From positions 10,427 to 74,426 of the forward strand of contig JADJOU010000015.1 of NCBI GenBank assembly GCA_016713645.1: a stretch of DNA of 64,000 nt, written 5' to 3'. Within the stretch, counting starts at the first letter, position 1. Each line of letters opens with the position of its first letter. The notes beneath the pieces were generated by a model. It searched no databases. It was not told the DNA's origin and saw nothing but the letters and a program-made list of their open reading frames with translations. Made by a program: the position numbers and the translations under genes. Below, piece by piece: positions 1-10,759 of the stretch. This stretch comes from Bacteroidota bacterium (GTDB lineage Bacteria; Bacteroidota; Bacteroidia; Chitinophagales; JADJOU01).

Positions 1-611
1 CCCGTTGCTTCGTAAGCATCATCGCCAAATTCTGGTGTTTGAATTCCCTCGATTTGCTTCTTGGATCCATTGCCAATTGCAGTGACTTTAAGCCCATTGG
101 ATTTCTTTACCATGATGATATTCATATTGTATTCCCAAGTCATTTGCGCGTCCTTTGGACCAACATTGGTTGTATTGATGACAGATGTATTTTCTACCAA
201 ATTTCCATCTACAGAGAAATTGCTGAAAGTCACTTCAGAGCTGTACCCAACTTCTTTATAACTCTTGCCATTAGTTTTGATAATCACCTTGCCCATGTAT
301 ACTCTGCCGCGATTGCTCGTATCGCCAGATCCGAAATCAACTGTAATGGTGACATTTGGCAATGCAGATGAATCTCTCGTGATGATGGCATTTTTGCCAT
401 ATACAGCGCCGATATCTGCTCTTTTTAAATCGCCAATCTTATTGGTCTCAATCGCTTGATCCGTGATGGACTTAACATCATCAGAGATAGATGCTAGATA
501 AGCATTGTCTTCAGAGATGCGAATATCTTGCAATGAACTATTCAATTTGCCGCAACTTGCAAGCAATATTCCTATTGCAATAATGGCTAGAAGTAGTCTA
601 TATTGTTTCAT
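1..611 (-). CDS. Predicted lipoprotein of unknown function (C-terminal part outside window)
   Basis: The gene starts at 611 on the minus strand and reads without a stop to the window edge, about 203 codons. The N-terminus is a lipoprotein signal: MKQYR, a hydrophobic stretch (LLLAIIAIGILL) and an ASC lipobox with the cysteine at about residue 20, so the product is probably lipid-anchored in the periplasm or outer membrane. The visible mature part is polar, with alternating hydrophobic residues suggesting beta structure, and contains the motif VTVDFGSGDT. I do not recognise the family. No partner gene is visible, because the next feature is a tRNA about 170 bp upstream. Confidence 0.7.
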   Translation of the reverse strand, partial: MKQYRLLLAIIAIGILLASCGKLNSSLQDIRISEDNAYLASISDDVKSITDQAIETNKIGDLKRADIGAVYGKNAIITRDSSALPNVTITVDFGSGDTSNRGRVYMGKVIIKTNGKSYKEVGYSSEVTFSNFSVDGNLVENTSVINTTNVGPKDAQMTWEYNMNIIMVKKSNGLKVTAIGNGSKKQIEGIQTPEFGDDAYEAT

Positions 612-746
612 GATTTTGGTTTTTTGTAGTTGAAATAAAACACTAATATAGTGAAATTTGAAATGATGTGGTTTTTTTTTGCTGCAATTCCTTGGAAAAC
701 ATGAATTAGCAGAAAAAATTGTGCCATAATGAGTTGTCGGCTAAAT

Positions 747-776
747 AAAAAAAGGATTGCCGAAACAATCCTTTTT
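747..776 (-). terminator. Intrinsic terminator after tRNA-Phe
   Basis: On the minus strand a GGATTG / CAATCC stem with a short loop is followed by a run of T. It begins about five bases after the 3' end of the tRNA-Phe and fits termination of that transcript. Confidence 0.7.
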
Positions 777-780
777 GAAG

Positions 781-853
781 TGGTGTGGGAGGGAATCGAA
801 CCCCCGACACATAGATTTTCAGTCTATTGCTCTACCGACTGAGCTACCGCACC
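781..853 (-). tRNA. tRNA-Phe (anticodon GAA)
   Basis: A 73-nt cloverleaf can be drawn on the minus strand: 7-bp acceptor, D arm GCTC/GAGC, anticodon stem ATAGA/TCTAT with loop CTGAAAA (anticodon GAA), and a T arm with TTCGATT. The discriminator base is A and CCA is not encoded. One acceptor pair (position 5 with 68) is a C-A mismatch, unusual for a functional tRNA-Phe and possibly a base-call error. Confidence 0.93.
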
Positions 854-960
854 ATCCTTTTTTTGTTAAAAAAGAGTGCAAATCTAATCATATTCTTTAT
901 CCAAACAATAGAAAAGTGAAATTTCTCCAATTAATTTGCTTTTTTCAGGCTTTCCTGCAT

Positions 961-988
961 AAAAAAGGCGGGAATTCAATTCCCGCCT
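961..988 (-). terminator. Intrinsic terminator after the monooxygenase-like gene
   Basis: A perfect inverted repeat AGGCGGGAATT / AATTCCCGCCT with a two-base loop is followed on the minus strand by a run of T. It lies about 30 bp downstream of the stop codon at 1021. Confidence 0.8.
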
Positions 989-1020
989 CTTCATATAAAA
1001 TAGAACGCTTTTTGTATAAA

Positions 1021-2602
1021 CTATTCAATTACAATTTGCTTCATCATTGAAACGCGGTCTGTTTGGAGTTTTAATAAATAAAGTCCTGCAGCCATTTCCG
1101 ATGTATTGATTTTAATTTTATTCAAACCATTGGCACTGGCAATACTCTGTGAATAAATCGCTTTTCCATCAATAGATAGAATTTGCACTTGTGTCTTGCT
1201 CGCCTCATCCAATTCATAGATGACATTCAATTGCTCATCTGCTGGATTTGGATATACCGATAAATCTTCATTCTTGTCAATCAAGCGAAGGCTATTTGGT
1301 TTGGTGACAAGTGGTCCTAAATCGATATCGGCCGAACTATCCAAGACGATATTCTCATCGCCTGCTTGATAGATCATAAAGGATACAAAGGTCAACATCA
1401 TCTCATCATTCGTCGCCTCGCCCCAGCTTACAGCCTTGGTTGGTGAATTGGGGTTGAATGGATTAGGTGGTATTATTGTATTTCGCAACGCCATAAACTT
1501 TAGAGCCAGCTGGTAGTTTTTGCACTTTTTTAAACGTATACTCATCTTGCCAATGGAAGTCCCAGTTTGGAATATCAATGCCTCTTAGGGTATCACCCGA
1601 TGGAGTCACCGTGAATACTTTATAACTCTGTCCTACGAGATGCATATGCGGCGCCAAGGAAAGCATAGAGAAATCGAGGAAAGGAATTGTATAGACTTGT
1701 TGGAATGTTCTAATAGAATCCTTAGGAATAAATAGGAATGGATAATTGTTGATCAATTTTTCATTTAAGATGGGTTGAAAAAATACTTCGCGCGGATTGA
1801 CGCTCGTGGAGTATTTGATATTGATTCTCGTGCTGTCAATTGCCCCAGATGTTCCCTTTGGATAGTGAATCTGAAGAACTATTTTGGATTTTTGAAATAA
1901 GGTCATGGCCATGCCTGTCGGCAAAATCTTTGGAGATGAACCTGGAACCCAAGCTCCAATCAGTATCGCCTTGTCTGAGCCGATACCACCAAAACTTGTA
2001 TATCCTGTATCTGGATCTGCATTGTCCAAGGTCGTCGGTTTATTGGTCGTATCTTGATAGATCAATACGTGGTGGACGATATCTGAATTGCCCGGAAGCA
2101 CTTCAATTTGCTCGATTTTTTGATTCGCAGTCAATTTAGGGTCGAGGATAAAACATCGATAGAGGTCTTCACTGGTCGCCTTTGAAGTATACACAGGCAT
2201 GCGAAGAGAAATATCTGGCGCATTGATTTTTGAACCTTTGCTGAACACAGGTGGAGTAGGAGCGAGGCTTGGATTTCCCTCGGGAGCGCCGCCATCAACC
2301 CATCGCGAGATTAAGTCCTTCTCGACTGTAGATAAGACGCGCTCGTCTTTGAAGTGTTTGTATTTCGCATCTGGCGGCCACGGTGGCATGATTCCCTTGG
2401 TCACGGCCTTGTCCTTGATATTGGACGAGATGGCCAATGCCTGATTATAACTCATCAGAGAAGTCCTTGAAATCCCATTGGGATTGTGGCATTTAGAGCA
2501 TTTGCCATAGATGATTTTGGCGATATCGCTGCTCCATGTGGGTGTTTGTCCATAAGAGGTGCCGATGATGCTCAGAAAAGCGAGGGGTAAAAATGATTTC
2601 AT
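1021..2602 (-). CDS. Secreted copper type II monooxygenase-like protein with N-terminal haem-c motif and T9SS sorting domain (one frameshift)
   Basis: The chosen start (2602) gives a clear signal peptide, MKSFLPLAFLSIIGTSYGQ; a start 18 nt upstream is possible but weaker. The mature protein begins with a cytochrome-c-like module (CSKCH, C35-x2-C38-H39) followed by a conserved PPWPPD segment. The middle matches the copper type II ascorbate-dependent monooxygenase fold, with His pairs in IVHHVLIYQD, LQIHYPKG and APHMHLVG as candidate copper ligands. After about 1470 the frame changes and the C-terminus carries YPNPADEQLNV and ends GLYLLKLQTD...KQIVIE, a type A T9SS sorting domain. The protein is probably exported to the cell surface. 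Substrate is unknown. The break lies in the linker before the sorting domain and looks like a single-base indel near 1465-1480. Confidence 0.75.
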
Positions 2603-2797
2603 AGTAGATAATTTGACCAAATTTTGAATAAAGCTAAGATATTTTTTATTTTGATTGGTTTAATTTAATACGCATTATTGATTGAATTGTTTCAAAAAGG
2701 GTATTGAGAATCACCAGATTTTGATGATTGAAGGGATTAACCATTTATTAAAAGGCAACCAGAATGGCTGTGTATTAATGGATGTATGAATTTTTTT

Positions 2798-4286
2798 TTA
2801 GAGATTCACCCATGTGATTGGAATATGCGGTCCAGCATCCTGTGTTTTGATGGAAACTCGTTCCATCTCGGTATATTCATTCCTGATGACTGCACCTTGC
2901 ATATTGGTAATCATGATATTCAGCTTAGCATCAAACAAGTCTTTAAAATCAATGGTTAATTGATCTGAGCTGGGATTGGGATACATATCAATCTCCACCT
3001 TATCATTATTAAGATGCTCTAACCCAACCCCGCAAATACTTTCTACTTTTCCTAGTCTAAAATAGGGGAAATTAGGAATCCCAAAACTAATAGTGGGCAA
3101 TTTTACTCCTCTTGGAATAAAAGCACATGAATCTCCTTTTTTATCTGGCAAACTAATTACGTGACAGAAGTAAGTAGCATTTCCAGTCCCAATATATATA
3201 TTATTATCGAGAGTTAACTGCATAGATTGAAAAGAATGCATAGGGTATCCAATTTAAGGTATCTTTATAATATCAAAATGGGCATTTGAGTTTGGAACTG
3301 AGAATATCAAGTGCAGTGAGATCTGAGGAATATAAGTACTTGTCAGATAAAAAACGACCATTGGGAGATGGAAACGCCATAGCCTAGAAATAGGCTATCC
3401 TGTATTTCAGTGATGCGTATATTCCTTCTATTTTGCAATTTCCCTGTGCAACGATCAAAATCAAAAACATATAATCCATCACTTCTGGACAGATAAGTAT
3501 ATATTTTTCCGTTGGGAGAAAAGCAGGAGGACGAACTATAATGCACTAATACACTGGAGGGAGGTCCTTCACAGTCTTTTTTAATATTGGGACTGATGCC
3601 ATTTTTGTCTATCAAGACTTTGTAAAAACAATTGGAATTTTGCTCTTGCACTACAATCCACCAATCTTCCAAAGTCGGCACAACTAGTACCAATGGTATC
3701 ATCAATGATGGTTTTGTTTTTACTAATCACTTTACCCAATCCATTATTAGCGCTCATATCTATTTCTGTAGCCAATAATTTTGCACCATATGTTCCAATA
3801 TTTAGTTCTTGGGAAAAGCCTATATAGGAGTGCAATAAATAATAGGTACTAGTAGAATTTGGTTTTTTTATAATGATTGCCCTTGCATACTGACATATCC
3901 CATTGATCGCATGTTCTTAGCATATACATTTACAAAATACCCGTCATTAATACTATCCCATTCTCCATCAATTCATATTTTTATTAAAAATTTTCACCCC
4001 CATTTGACAAAAAAGAAGTTGTCCATTTGTATCACAAACAGAAGAGTTCGTAAAGGTTTAGTCCGAACCTCCGCCTTTGAATATCTTTTGGTTCAGAATT
4101 AAAATTTATAATTGTATTTCCAAAATATTTTTGATTTCCTGTATCAATTGAAGAAAGCGGTGCATCATTATATCCTGTTACCCATATATGATCCTCCTTT
4201 TGAGCATTTAAACTGCAACTAAAAGAAAATAGAATTAAAATCTTTAAGAAAAACCGTCTAAAAAATATAGTGTTGTGGAGAGACAT
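2798..4286 (-). pseudogene. Decayed or mis-sequenced secreted T9SS cargo gene
   Basis: Four consecutive minus-strand fragments form one protein. 4286-4032 has a signal peptide (FLKILILFSFSCSLNAQ) and the start of a beta-rich domain. 3835-3581 and 3705-3343 overlap in different frames and contain DWWIVVQEQNSNCFYKVLI and FSPNGKIYTYLS, typical of beta-propeller-like secreted proteins of Bacteroidota. 3241-2798 ends with MYPNPSSDQLTIDF, the start of a type A T9SS sorting domain. At least three frame changes separate them, plus stops at 3900-4030. The last residues do not follow the usual sorting-domain ending, so the 3' end may also be altered. Function is unknown. Confidence 0.65.
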
Positions 4287-4313
4287 TCATTTAAGTTTTG
4301 CTTAGAACAAGCA

Positions 4314-5637
4314 TTATAATTTTAAAATAATCTTAGAACCGGAAACCACCTCAAAACCCTTTTCTTTTGTATCATAAACGCTTTTATAGGATATGGGCTT
4401 ATAGACGATTTTATATTTCCCTGGCTGAAGGGAGATAAATTCTGTCAAGCCATTGGGATTGATATCATAGACTTTCTTCATTTTTTTATCCTCCATGATA
4501 AATATGCTGCCTGTCATCGTGCTGTGCTTGTCGAGGTTTAGCAAGCCCGGATTGGGAATCGCGATGATTTCCTCTTTCTTGTCTTGAATATTTATTTCAA
4601 AATGAGTCAGCGGTGTGGTCAATACATCGACTTGGTATTTACCCACCAATAATTTTGTCCCTTTATTGACTGTTTCGCTGTGGATGGATTTCTTGTTTTG
4701 TCGGATGATGTATTTCACCTCTTCACCATTGGCTTGATCCATTTTCACATTGAGAAGGCCTTGCGCAGCGGGGATGGAGACGATATTGTGTACAAATTTT
4801 TGTAGGGTAATCTTTTTCTTTATCGGCGGAATGGTGAGAAAGGATGCTTCAAATTCAATGGCATCATTTAGGAAAAGCGTATCGGATATTTGATTGCGCA
4901 TGGTGTGGTAGAAATTGCCCAATATTTTGCCAGAAGGGGAAGTAAAGCGCATCATCACATCGGTCTCTGTGGCTTGCCGATTGCCGTCTAGCAAATGAAC
5001 TTGAAAAGTGGTTTTGTCGAGAATATAGTCGAGCGCCTTATTTAAATTTTGTTTGAGGTCGGCGGGTGTTTTTGCATTGGAGACTTCACCGATGCATTTC
5101 AAATTTTCAATGCCAAAGTCAGATAGGTCTAATCCGATGACAACGGGCTTGATGGAGATGCCGTGCTCTTGAAGTGATTGTGAAACCCTGCAGGGATTGC
5201 CGCTGCATGATTCCTCTCCATCGGTGATGAGGATGATGCTATTTCTCCCCTTGAGTTCTTTAAAATCCAAACTGGCAAAGGTCATGGAATAGGCGATAGG
5301 CGTTGTCCCATTGTATCGAAGCACAGAGCACTTCTTTGATGCGCTCGGAATTATTGAATTCCATGGGCACTTTCAATTCTGTGTCGTTGCAATTATTAAA
5401 GGAGACATCGTATTTATGGCCATATACCCTGAGGGCGAGTTCTGCTCCGTATTTTTTATCGAGATTGGTCGCAAATTCAGCGAGGGTGCGCTTGGCAATT
5501 TCCCACATCTGCTCTTGGCCCCATTTTCGATTCATGCTATAAGAGGCGTCGAGGATAAACAATATCCGCGGCTTCTCGTGATCTGCCCGCTGAGCATTTA
5601 ATTGAATCGAAAAGAATAGGATAAACAAATACTTCAT
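4314..5637 (-). CDS. Secreted von Willebrand factor type A domain protein (one frameshift)
   Basis: Start 5637 gives the signal peptide MKYLFILFFSIQLNAQ. A VWA domain follows with the MIDAS motif DASYSM, and after a frame change near 5320-5335 it continues with GTTPIAYSM and ILITDGEESCSGNPC, which complete the metal-binding site. VWA domains bind protein ligands through a divalent cation. The remaining roughly 220 residues are beta-rich, resembling carboxypeptidase-like repeats (for example GLTEFISLQPGKYKIVYKP). The protein ends in IILKL with no clear T9SS tail, so a periplasmic location is as likely as the surface. The seam sits exactly where the VWA fold should be continuous, so a one-base error is likely. 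Confidence 0.75.
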
Positions 5638-5928
5638 CTCAAGTAAAGATAAGAAGATCAAGATATTTTCATCTCAAAAGTAAAGATAAGGAAAAGGTAT
5701 CATACATAAGCAGTCGCAACCTTTTTCGGGGTCAAAAGATTTTTAGCATGCGCTGAGGGGTGAACTCAAGAAGTCAAGATTACCCTTTTCATTCAAATTT
5801 AAAATCTTATATGTGTTCTAACCGCGGGTTTAGGCACATTCATACACTATTCTCCCAAGGAACTACACGCTTATCCATCAAAATTTTTATCTTGCCAGCA
5901 ATATTTATTTTTACAAGAAAATATATAC

Positions 5929-8156
5929 ATGGAAATCAACGAAAAATTTAACCTCGCCGCTGAACTCGTTCTATATACTTCCCAGAGTATGTTTTTGACG
6001 GGAAAGGCGGGCACGGGTAAAACTACTTTCCTTCGACACATCAAAAACAATACGACTAAGAATACGGTGATCGTTGCACCCACGGGTGTTGCAGCCATCA
6101 ATGCAGGTGGTATGACTATGCATAGTTTTTTTCAATTGCCCTTGCAATCATATGTGCCAAAGAGAGGTTTGAGCCTCGAGCAAAATCCACATATCGTCAC
6201 ACCCAATACCTTATTTGATAAAATTCGCTTGGCATCGACCAAAAGAGATTTATTCAAAGAACTCGAATTGCTCATCATCGACGAAGTGAGCATGGTCTCA
6301 GCAGATATGCTAGATTGCACCGATCAAATTTTGCGCAGCATTCGCAAGCGACAAGAACCCTTTGGTGGAGTGCAAGTGCTGTTTATCGGCGATTTATACC
6401 AATTGCCGCCCGTGGTATCTGAACAATCCTGGGAAGTATTGCGAGAATATTACGAGAGTCCTTTTTTCTTTGAGAGTTGGGCCATCAAAAAAATGGATTT
6501 GCTCTTCCTTGAATTGGAGAAAATTTACCGACAAAATGATGAGAATTTCATCCGCATTTTAAATAATGTTCGAAACAATCAAGTGACAGAAGAAGATTTG
6601 GAACAGCTGCATGAGCGCTATTATCCCGATTTTGATCCCAGCGATGAAGAGGGTTATATCACGCTGACTACGCACAATAATAAAGCGGATATCATCAACA
6701 ACAATCACCTCGCGAAATTGTCTGCTTCTGAATTTGCTTTTAAGGCAGAACTGAAAGGCGAGTTCAATGAGAAGGCATTGCCCACAGAACAAAATCTCGT
6801 CCTTAAAGTGGGCGCTCAAGTCATGTTTATACGCAATGATACGAGTACAGATAAACGCTATTACAATGGCAAATTGGGCGTCATCAAGGATATTGTCAAA
6901 ACAGAAAATGGTCATGATATCATCGTCGCATTTAAAGGCGAGGATGATTATTTATTGGAGCGGGAGAAATGGGAGAGCATTCGGTATAAATACAATGAAG
7001 ATACGGGCGGCGTGACAGAAGAGGAGATCGGGAGTTTTGTGCAATATCCGATTCGATTGGCTTGGGCAATCACGATACACAAGAGTCAAGGATTGACTTT
7101 TGATCGAGCCATCATCGATGCTGGTTCATCATTTGCGGCAGGACAAGTCTATGTGGCATTGAGTAGATGCACATCTTTAGGTGGAATTGTCTTGAAATCA
7201 AAAATCGATCAAAGGGCTATTAAAACGGATGAGCGCATTGCGCTGGACAATAAATTTACCAAGGACAATGAAGCGCTGAAGCGATTGGTGGAGATTGAAA
7301 AAGAATTGTTCATCATCAAGCAAATCAAGCGCGTTTTCTATATGGATAAAATGGTGGAAGCGCTGAAGACTTGGTCAAATGGGCTTTACCACAAGAAGAT
7401 TCCCGCACTCGATCAAGTCTTGCGCATGAGCAAAGACATTGTTTCTAAAGCCGAGGAAATAGAGCGCGTGGCGGATAAATTTTTGATGCAATTGGAAACC
7501 ATCTTTAGAGAGATGAAAGACAATGCCGATGATACCACGCTCAATCAGCGCATGGAAAAGAGCATTGAATACTTTACGACTCAAATGGGAGATAATATTG
7601 TCTTACCGCTTTTATTGCATGCAGAAGACATGAAAAATGCGAGCAAGGTGAAGGCGTATTTAACGGAGGTGAAACATCTCATTGCCGTTTGCCAAAGAAA
7701 ATAGAGGACATCAATTATGTCAAGAATGGCGATAAAGGATTTGCTTATAATGAAGAAATACTGAAGAAGTATATCGATGCGAAAGAGACCAAGGAGACCG
7801 TGTTTAAGAAAAAACTCTCGAGGGCGAGTGGAACGAAAGTAGAGAAAGGGGATACCTTTGTGCTCACTTATTCGCTTTATCAAGCTGGGAAGGATATGAA
7901 GGCGATTGCAGCAGAGCGCAATTTATCTGTGGGAACGATTGAAACGCATTTTGCAAAATTCATCGAAGAGGGTAAGGTGGATATTTATGATATCTACAAT
8001 AAAGAACGCATCGATAAAATTATGGAAGTGAGCAGTCAAAATGACGCTGGACAGTCTAGCTTTAGTTCTGTTAAAAGCTTATTGCCAGAGGATTTCACCT
8101 ATGGTGAGATTCGCGCGGCATTTAAGTATTTGAGTAGATTAAAGGAACAAGCGTAG
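5929..8156 (+). CDS. PIF1/RecD-like ATP-dependent DNA helicase with C-terminal helix-turn-helix domain (one frameshift)
   Basis: Superfamily 1B helicase. Walker A GKAGTGKT is at residues 25-32, Walker B is LLIIDEVSM, motif III is GDLYQLPPV, and later motifs are TIHKSQGLTFDRA and YVALSRCTSL. The first frame stops at 7704. The shifted frame (from about 7689) continues with a lysine-rich linker and an HTH_40-type domain (MKAIAAERNLSVGTIETHF) like that at the C-terminus of RecQ-type helicases, ending at 8156. In related Bacteroidota proteins I know the two parts form one chain of about 750 residues, so a one-base indel near 7690-7700 is the best explanation, although a short overlapping second gene cannot be excluded. 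The likely role is 5'-3' unwinding in replication or recombination. Confidence 0.85.
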
Positions 8157-8260
8157 CGTTTTCTTTGTGCCTCGATACTTTCACCATAAAATAGACAATA
8201 ATCATTAGATTTGTGGCGCTGGAATGCTTTCTGCAAGCGATGGCAGCAAATGAAAATTGA

Positions 8261-10171
8261 ATGAATTTTAAAGGAAACAAGTCCGTGTATTTTTTTCGCG
8301 CTATCATGATCATATGGTCTTGTGCATTTATCAGTATTGTGCAAGCACAGCGAACATTTCAATTGACAAAAGATACCGCGCGCGCACCTTTTAAATGCGA
8401 TTATTACACCAATACATCTCTGCCCTATAATCAAATTTCTATTGAAAAGGGATTGCAGGGTTTACAGTGGTATAATTTATTGCAGAACGATCAATATGAG
8501 TTTCAATCTGCTGCTACTATGGGCATAGCTGCGAGACCAATTTTGTTCGAATCTCCTTTTGTAGAGGGTTTTCAATTTGGTTTGAATCAATTGGACGCCT
8601 ATAAATTGACAGATAGAAATACGCGCTATTATACGACCAATAAGCCTTTCGTGGATTTGGATTTTTTGTTTGGTGCCAAGGCAAGTGTACTTATAAACGT
8701 AAGACATGCGCAGAATCTCTCCAAACGCGCTTCGTATGGGATGCATTATCAGCGAATCACCTCAACTGGCGCCTATGCCAATAATCAAACACTCCATAAT
8801 TCTACCTCAATTTATTTGCAGATGTATAGCAAGCAGTATATCTATTTCACGAGATTGGAATTTATACTCAATGATATGAGGACGCGCGACAATGGTGGAA
8901 TTACAGCGCCGATAGCGGGATTTGGCGGTGGACTGATTAAGTCATTCGTTCCAGTTAATTTAGTGGAGAACAATACCAAGCATTATGACTTGCAATGGAA
9001 TTATACCCATCATTTTTATCTTCAAAAAATGGATTCTTCTAAGTCTAATCTTTACGATAGAAGTCATTTTGAAGTGAAAGCCATGTACAAGAATTTTGAT
9101 CAAATCACTTCAGACAAAAAGCCCGATACTTTTTATGACGCGGCAATTCAAAACTGGACAGGAGATTTAAATTTTTTTTATCACGCGCACAGAATAGGCG
9201 GGGAGGTCTCGTATAGCCAATATGTGTTTTTAGACAAAGTAAAATTTTTGCGAGATAGGGGCTTATCTAAATTGATGTTCAAGCCCTATGGCAGATTAGA
9301 GAGTATCGTGGCTTATGCGGGAAATAGAAATGGAGCGGAGAATGCTTTTGTGAATACACTCATCGGCGCAGATTTGGGCAATTTGAATCGAGATTTGGTT
9401 ATTCAATACAGTCAAGGAATCAGTGGGTACAATCAACGCGATTTTAATTTTAGCGCAAAGATTCCCCTCATATTGCATGATAAGATTGGCAAGATTTACG
9501 GGCAGTTTCAATTGTTTTCAAAGACGCCAGACTTCTTTGCCAATAATGTGTCCAGTGATTTTCTATCATGGGCCAATGATTTCAATGCATTGAAATCTAC
9601 TTCGTTTAAATTCATCTATCACTTGCCCACCAAAGAAAAGAGCCATATTCAGTTTAAAATGGCCTTCTTGAATAATGCCATTTATTACGATTCAACGCTA
9701 TTGCCTAAGCAAGACAGTGCGGGTTTTCGCTTCTTCAGTGTGGATTACCGCGGACAATGGAAAATTAAGCATTTTGGGCTATCAGCAGATCTCGTCATTC
9801 AAAATCACAACAGCAATATTATTGCCATTCCAAAACTGTGGACGAAGATCAGCACATTCTATTACGGAAATATTTTCAAAAGAAATTTATCGCTGCAAAT
9901 TGGTGTAGATACTAGGTATACGGGCAATTACACGGCCTATAGCTATTCTCCGTTTATCTCACAATTTGTTTTGCAAGGCACCAATACTTGGAGGAATAGT
10001 CCCATCTTCGATGTATTCTTAAATGCTAAAATTCGGTCATTGGCAATATCCTTGAAGATGAATGATGTCATTGAAGGGCTTATCAATCAAAGTCCTAATT
10101 ACAACTACTCATTGTATCCAACGCAGGGAAGGGGTTTTGATGTATATATCAGTTGGCGTTTTTTGAATTAA
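8261..10171 (+). CDS. Putative porin (Porin_10-type outer-membrane barrel)
   Basis: A 636-residue protein with an N-terminal signal (basic region, hydrophobic IMIIWSCAFISI, cleavage after VQAQ). The body is an alternating, aromatic-rich beta-barrel sequence, and the phrases FVDLDFLFG and YGMHYQRITSTGAY are characteristic of the putative porin family of Bacteroidota. It ends in an aromatic strand (FDVYISWRFLN) as outer-membrane barrels do. The frame is intact over 1.9 kb. It converges with trmD, whose stop lies 10 bp away. The substrate cannot be told from sequence. Confidence 0.8.
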   Translation: MNFKGNKSVYFFRAIMIIWSCAFISIVQAQRTFQLTKDTARAPFKCDYYTNTSLPYNQISIEKGLQGLQWYNLLQNDQYEFQSAATMGIAARPILFESPFVEGFQFGLNQLDAYKLTDRNTRYYTTNKPFVDLDFLFGAKASVLINVRHAQNLSKRASYGMHYQRITSTGAYANNQTLHNSTSIYLQMYSKQYIYFTRLEFILNDMRTRDNGGITAPIAGFGGGLIKSFVPVNLVENNTKHYDLQWNYTHHFYLQKMDSSKSNLYDRSHFEVKAMYKNFDQITSDKKPDTFYDAAIQNWTGDLNFFYHAHRIGGEVSYSQYVFLDKVKFLRDRGLSKLMFKPYGRLESIVAYAGNRNGAENAFVNTLIGADLGNLNRDLVIQYSQGISGYNQRDFNFSAKIPLILHDKIGKIYGQFQLFSKTPDFFANNVSSDFLSWANDFNALKSTSFKFIYHLPTKEKSHIQFKMAFLNNAIYYDSTLLPKQDSAGFRFFSVDYRGQWKIKHFGLSADLVIQNHNSNIIAIPKLWTKISTFYYGNIFKRNLSLQIGVDTRYTGNYTAYSYSPFISQFVLQGTNTWRNSPIFDVFLNAKIRSLAISLKMNDVIEGLINQSPNYNYSLYPTQGRGFDVYISWRFLN

Positions 10172-10181
10172 AAAGTGCACT

Positions 10182-10757
10182 TTATTCTACTTCGCGCGAA
10201 TTGGCCTCTCTCCATTGATTGATGGCGGCTTCATTCCCATTGAGCAATACTTCAGGAACTTTATGTCCGCGAAAGTCTGCAGGCCTTGTATATACTGGCG
10301 GTGCGAGCATATTGTCTTGAAAGCTATCTGTCAGAGCAGAAGTTTCATTATTCAGTACACCAGGAATAATTCTTCCAATCGCATCCACTAGAATGGCTGC
10401 AGCGAGCTCACCGCCGCTGATGACGTATTGTCCAATGGATATTTCTCTAGTGACATAGATATCGCGGATTCGTTGATCAATGCCCTTGTAATGGCCACAA
10501 ATCAAGAGCAGATTTCCTTTCAGCGAGAGTTGATTGCAGATACTTTGATTCAGCAAGTCTCCATCTGGACTGAGGTAGATGATTTCATCATAATCCGTCT
10601 TGCTTTTTAAATCGTCAATGCAATTTGCCAACGGTTCACACATCATCACCATGCCAGCTCCACCGCACAAGCCTTTCTCTCTGGCGCGCTTCATGATAGA
10701 ATGGTCGAAGGGACTTTCTAATAATTTGGGAACGATGGATATGATGTCGATGCGCAT
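10182..10757 (-). CDS. trmD: tRNA (guanine-37-N1)-methyltransferase, shortened
   Basis: TrmD methylates G37 next to the anticodon using S-adenosylmethionine through a trefoil-knot fold. Recognisable are MRIDIISIVP, GGAGMVMM, the knot segments LLICGHYKGIDQR and SIGQYVISGGELAA, and YTRPADFRG. The protein has only 191 residues where relatives have about 225-255. Alignment from memory with E. coli TrmD shows roughly 24 residues missing between KRAREKGL (about residue 30) and CGGAGM, and an early stop after INQWREANSREVE. The missing part includes the conserved RD and DD-P residues before the glycine-rich motif. The gene is third in rpsP-rimM-trmD, with a two-base gap after rimM. Identity is sure; activity of this form is doubtful. 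Confidence 0.9.
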   Translation of the reverse strand: MRIDIISIVPKLLESPFDHSIMKRAREKGLCGGAGMVMMCEPLANCIDDLKSKTDYDEIIYLSPDGDLLNQSICNQLSLKGNLLLICGHYKGIDQRIRDIYVTREISIGQYVISGGELAAAILVDAIGRIIPGVLNNETSALTDSFQDNMLAPPVYTRPADFRGHKVPEVLLNGNEAAINQWREANSREVE

Positions 10758-10759
10758 AA

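Noticed and set aside
757..1050. Plus-strand frame of 97 codons
   Set aside because: It reads across tRNA-Phe and a terminator; not a gene.
7689..8156. HTH_40-type segment as an independent gene
   Set aside because: Start overlaps the helicase end in another frame, and family architecture places this domain at the helicase C-terminus, so a frameshift is the simpler view.
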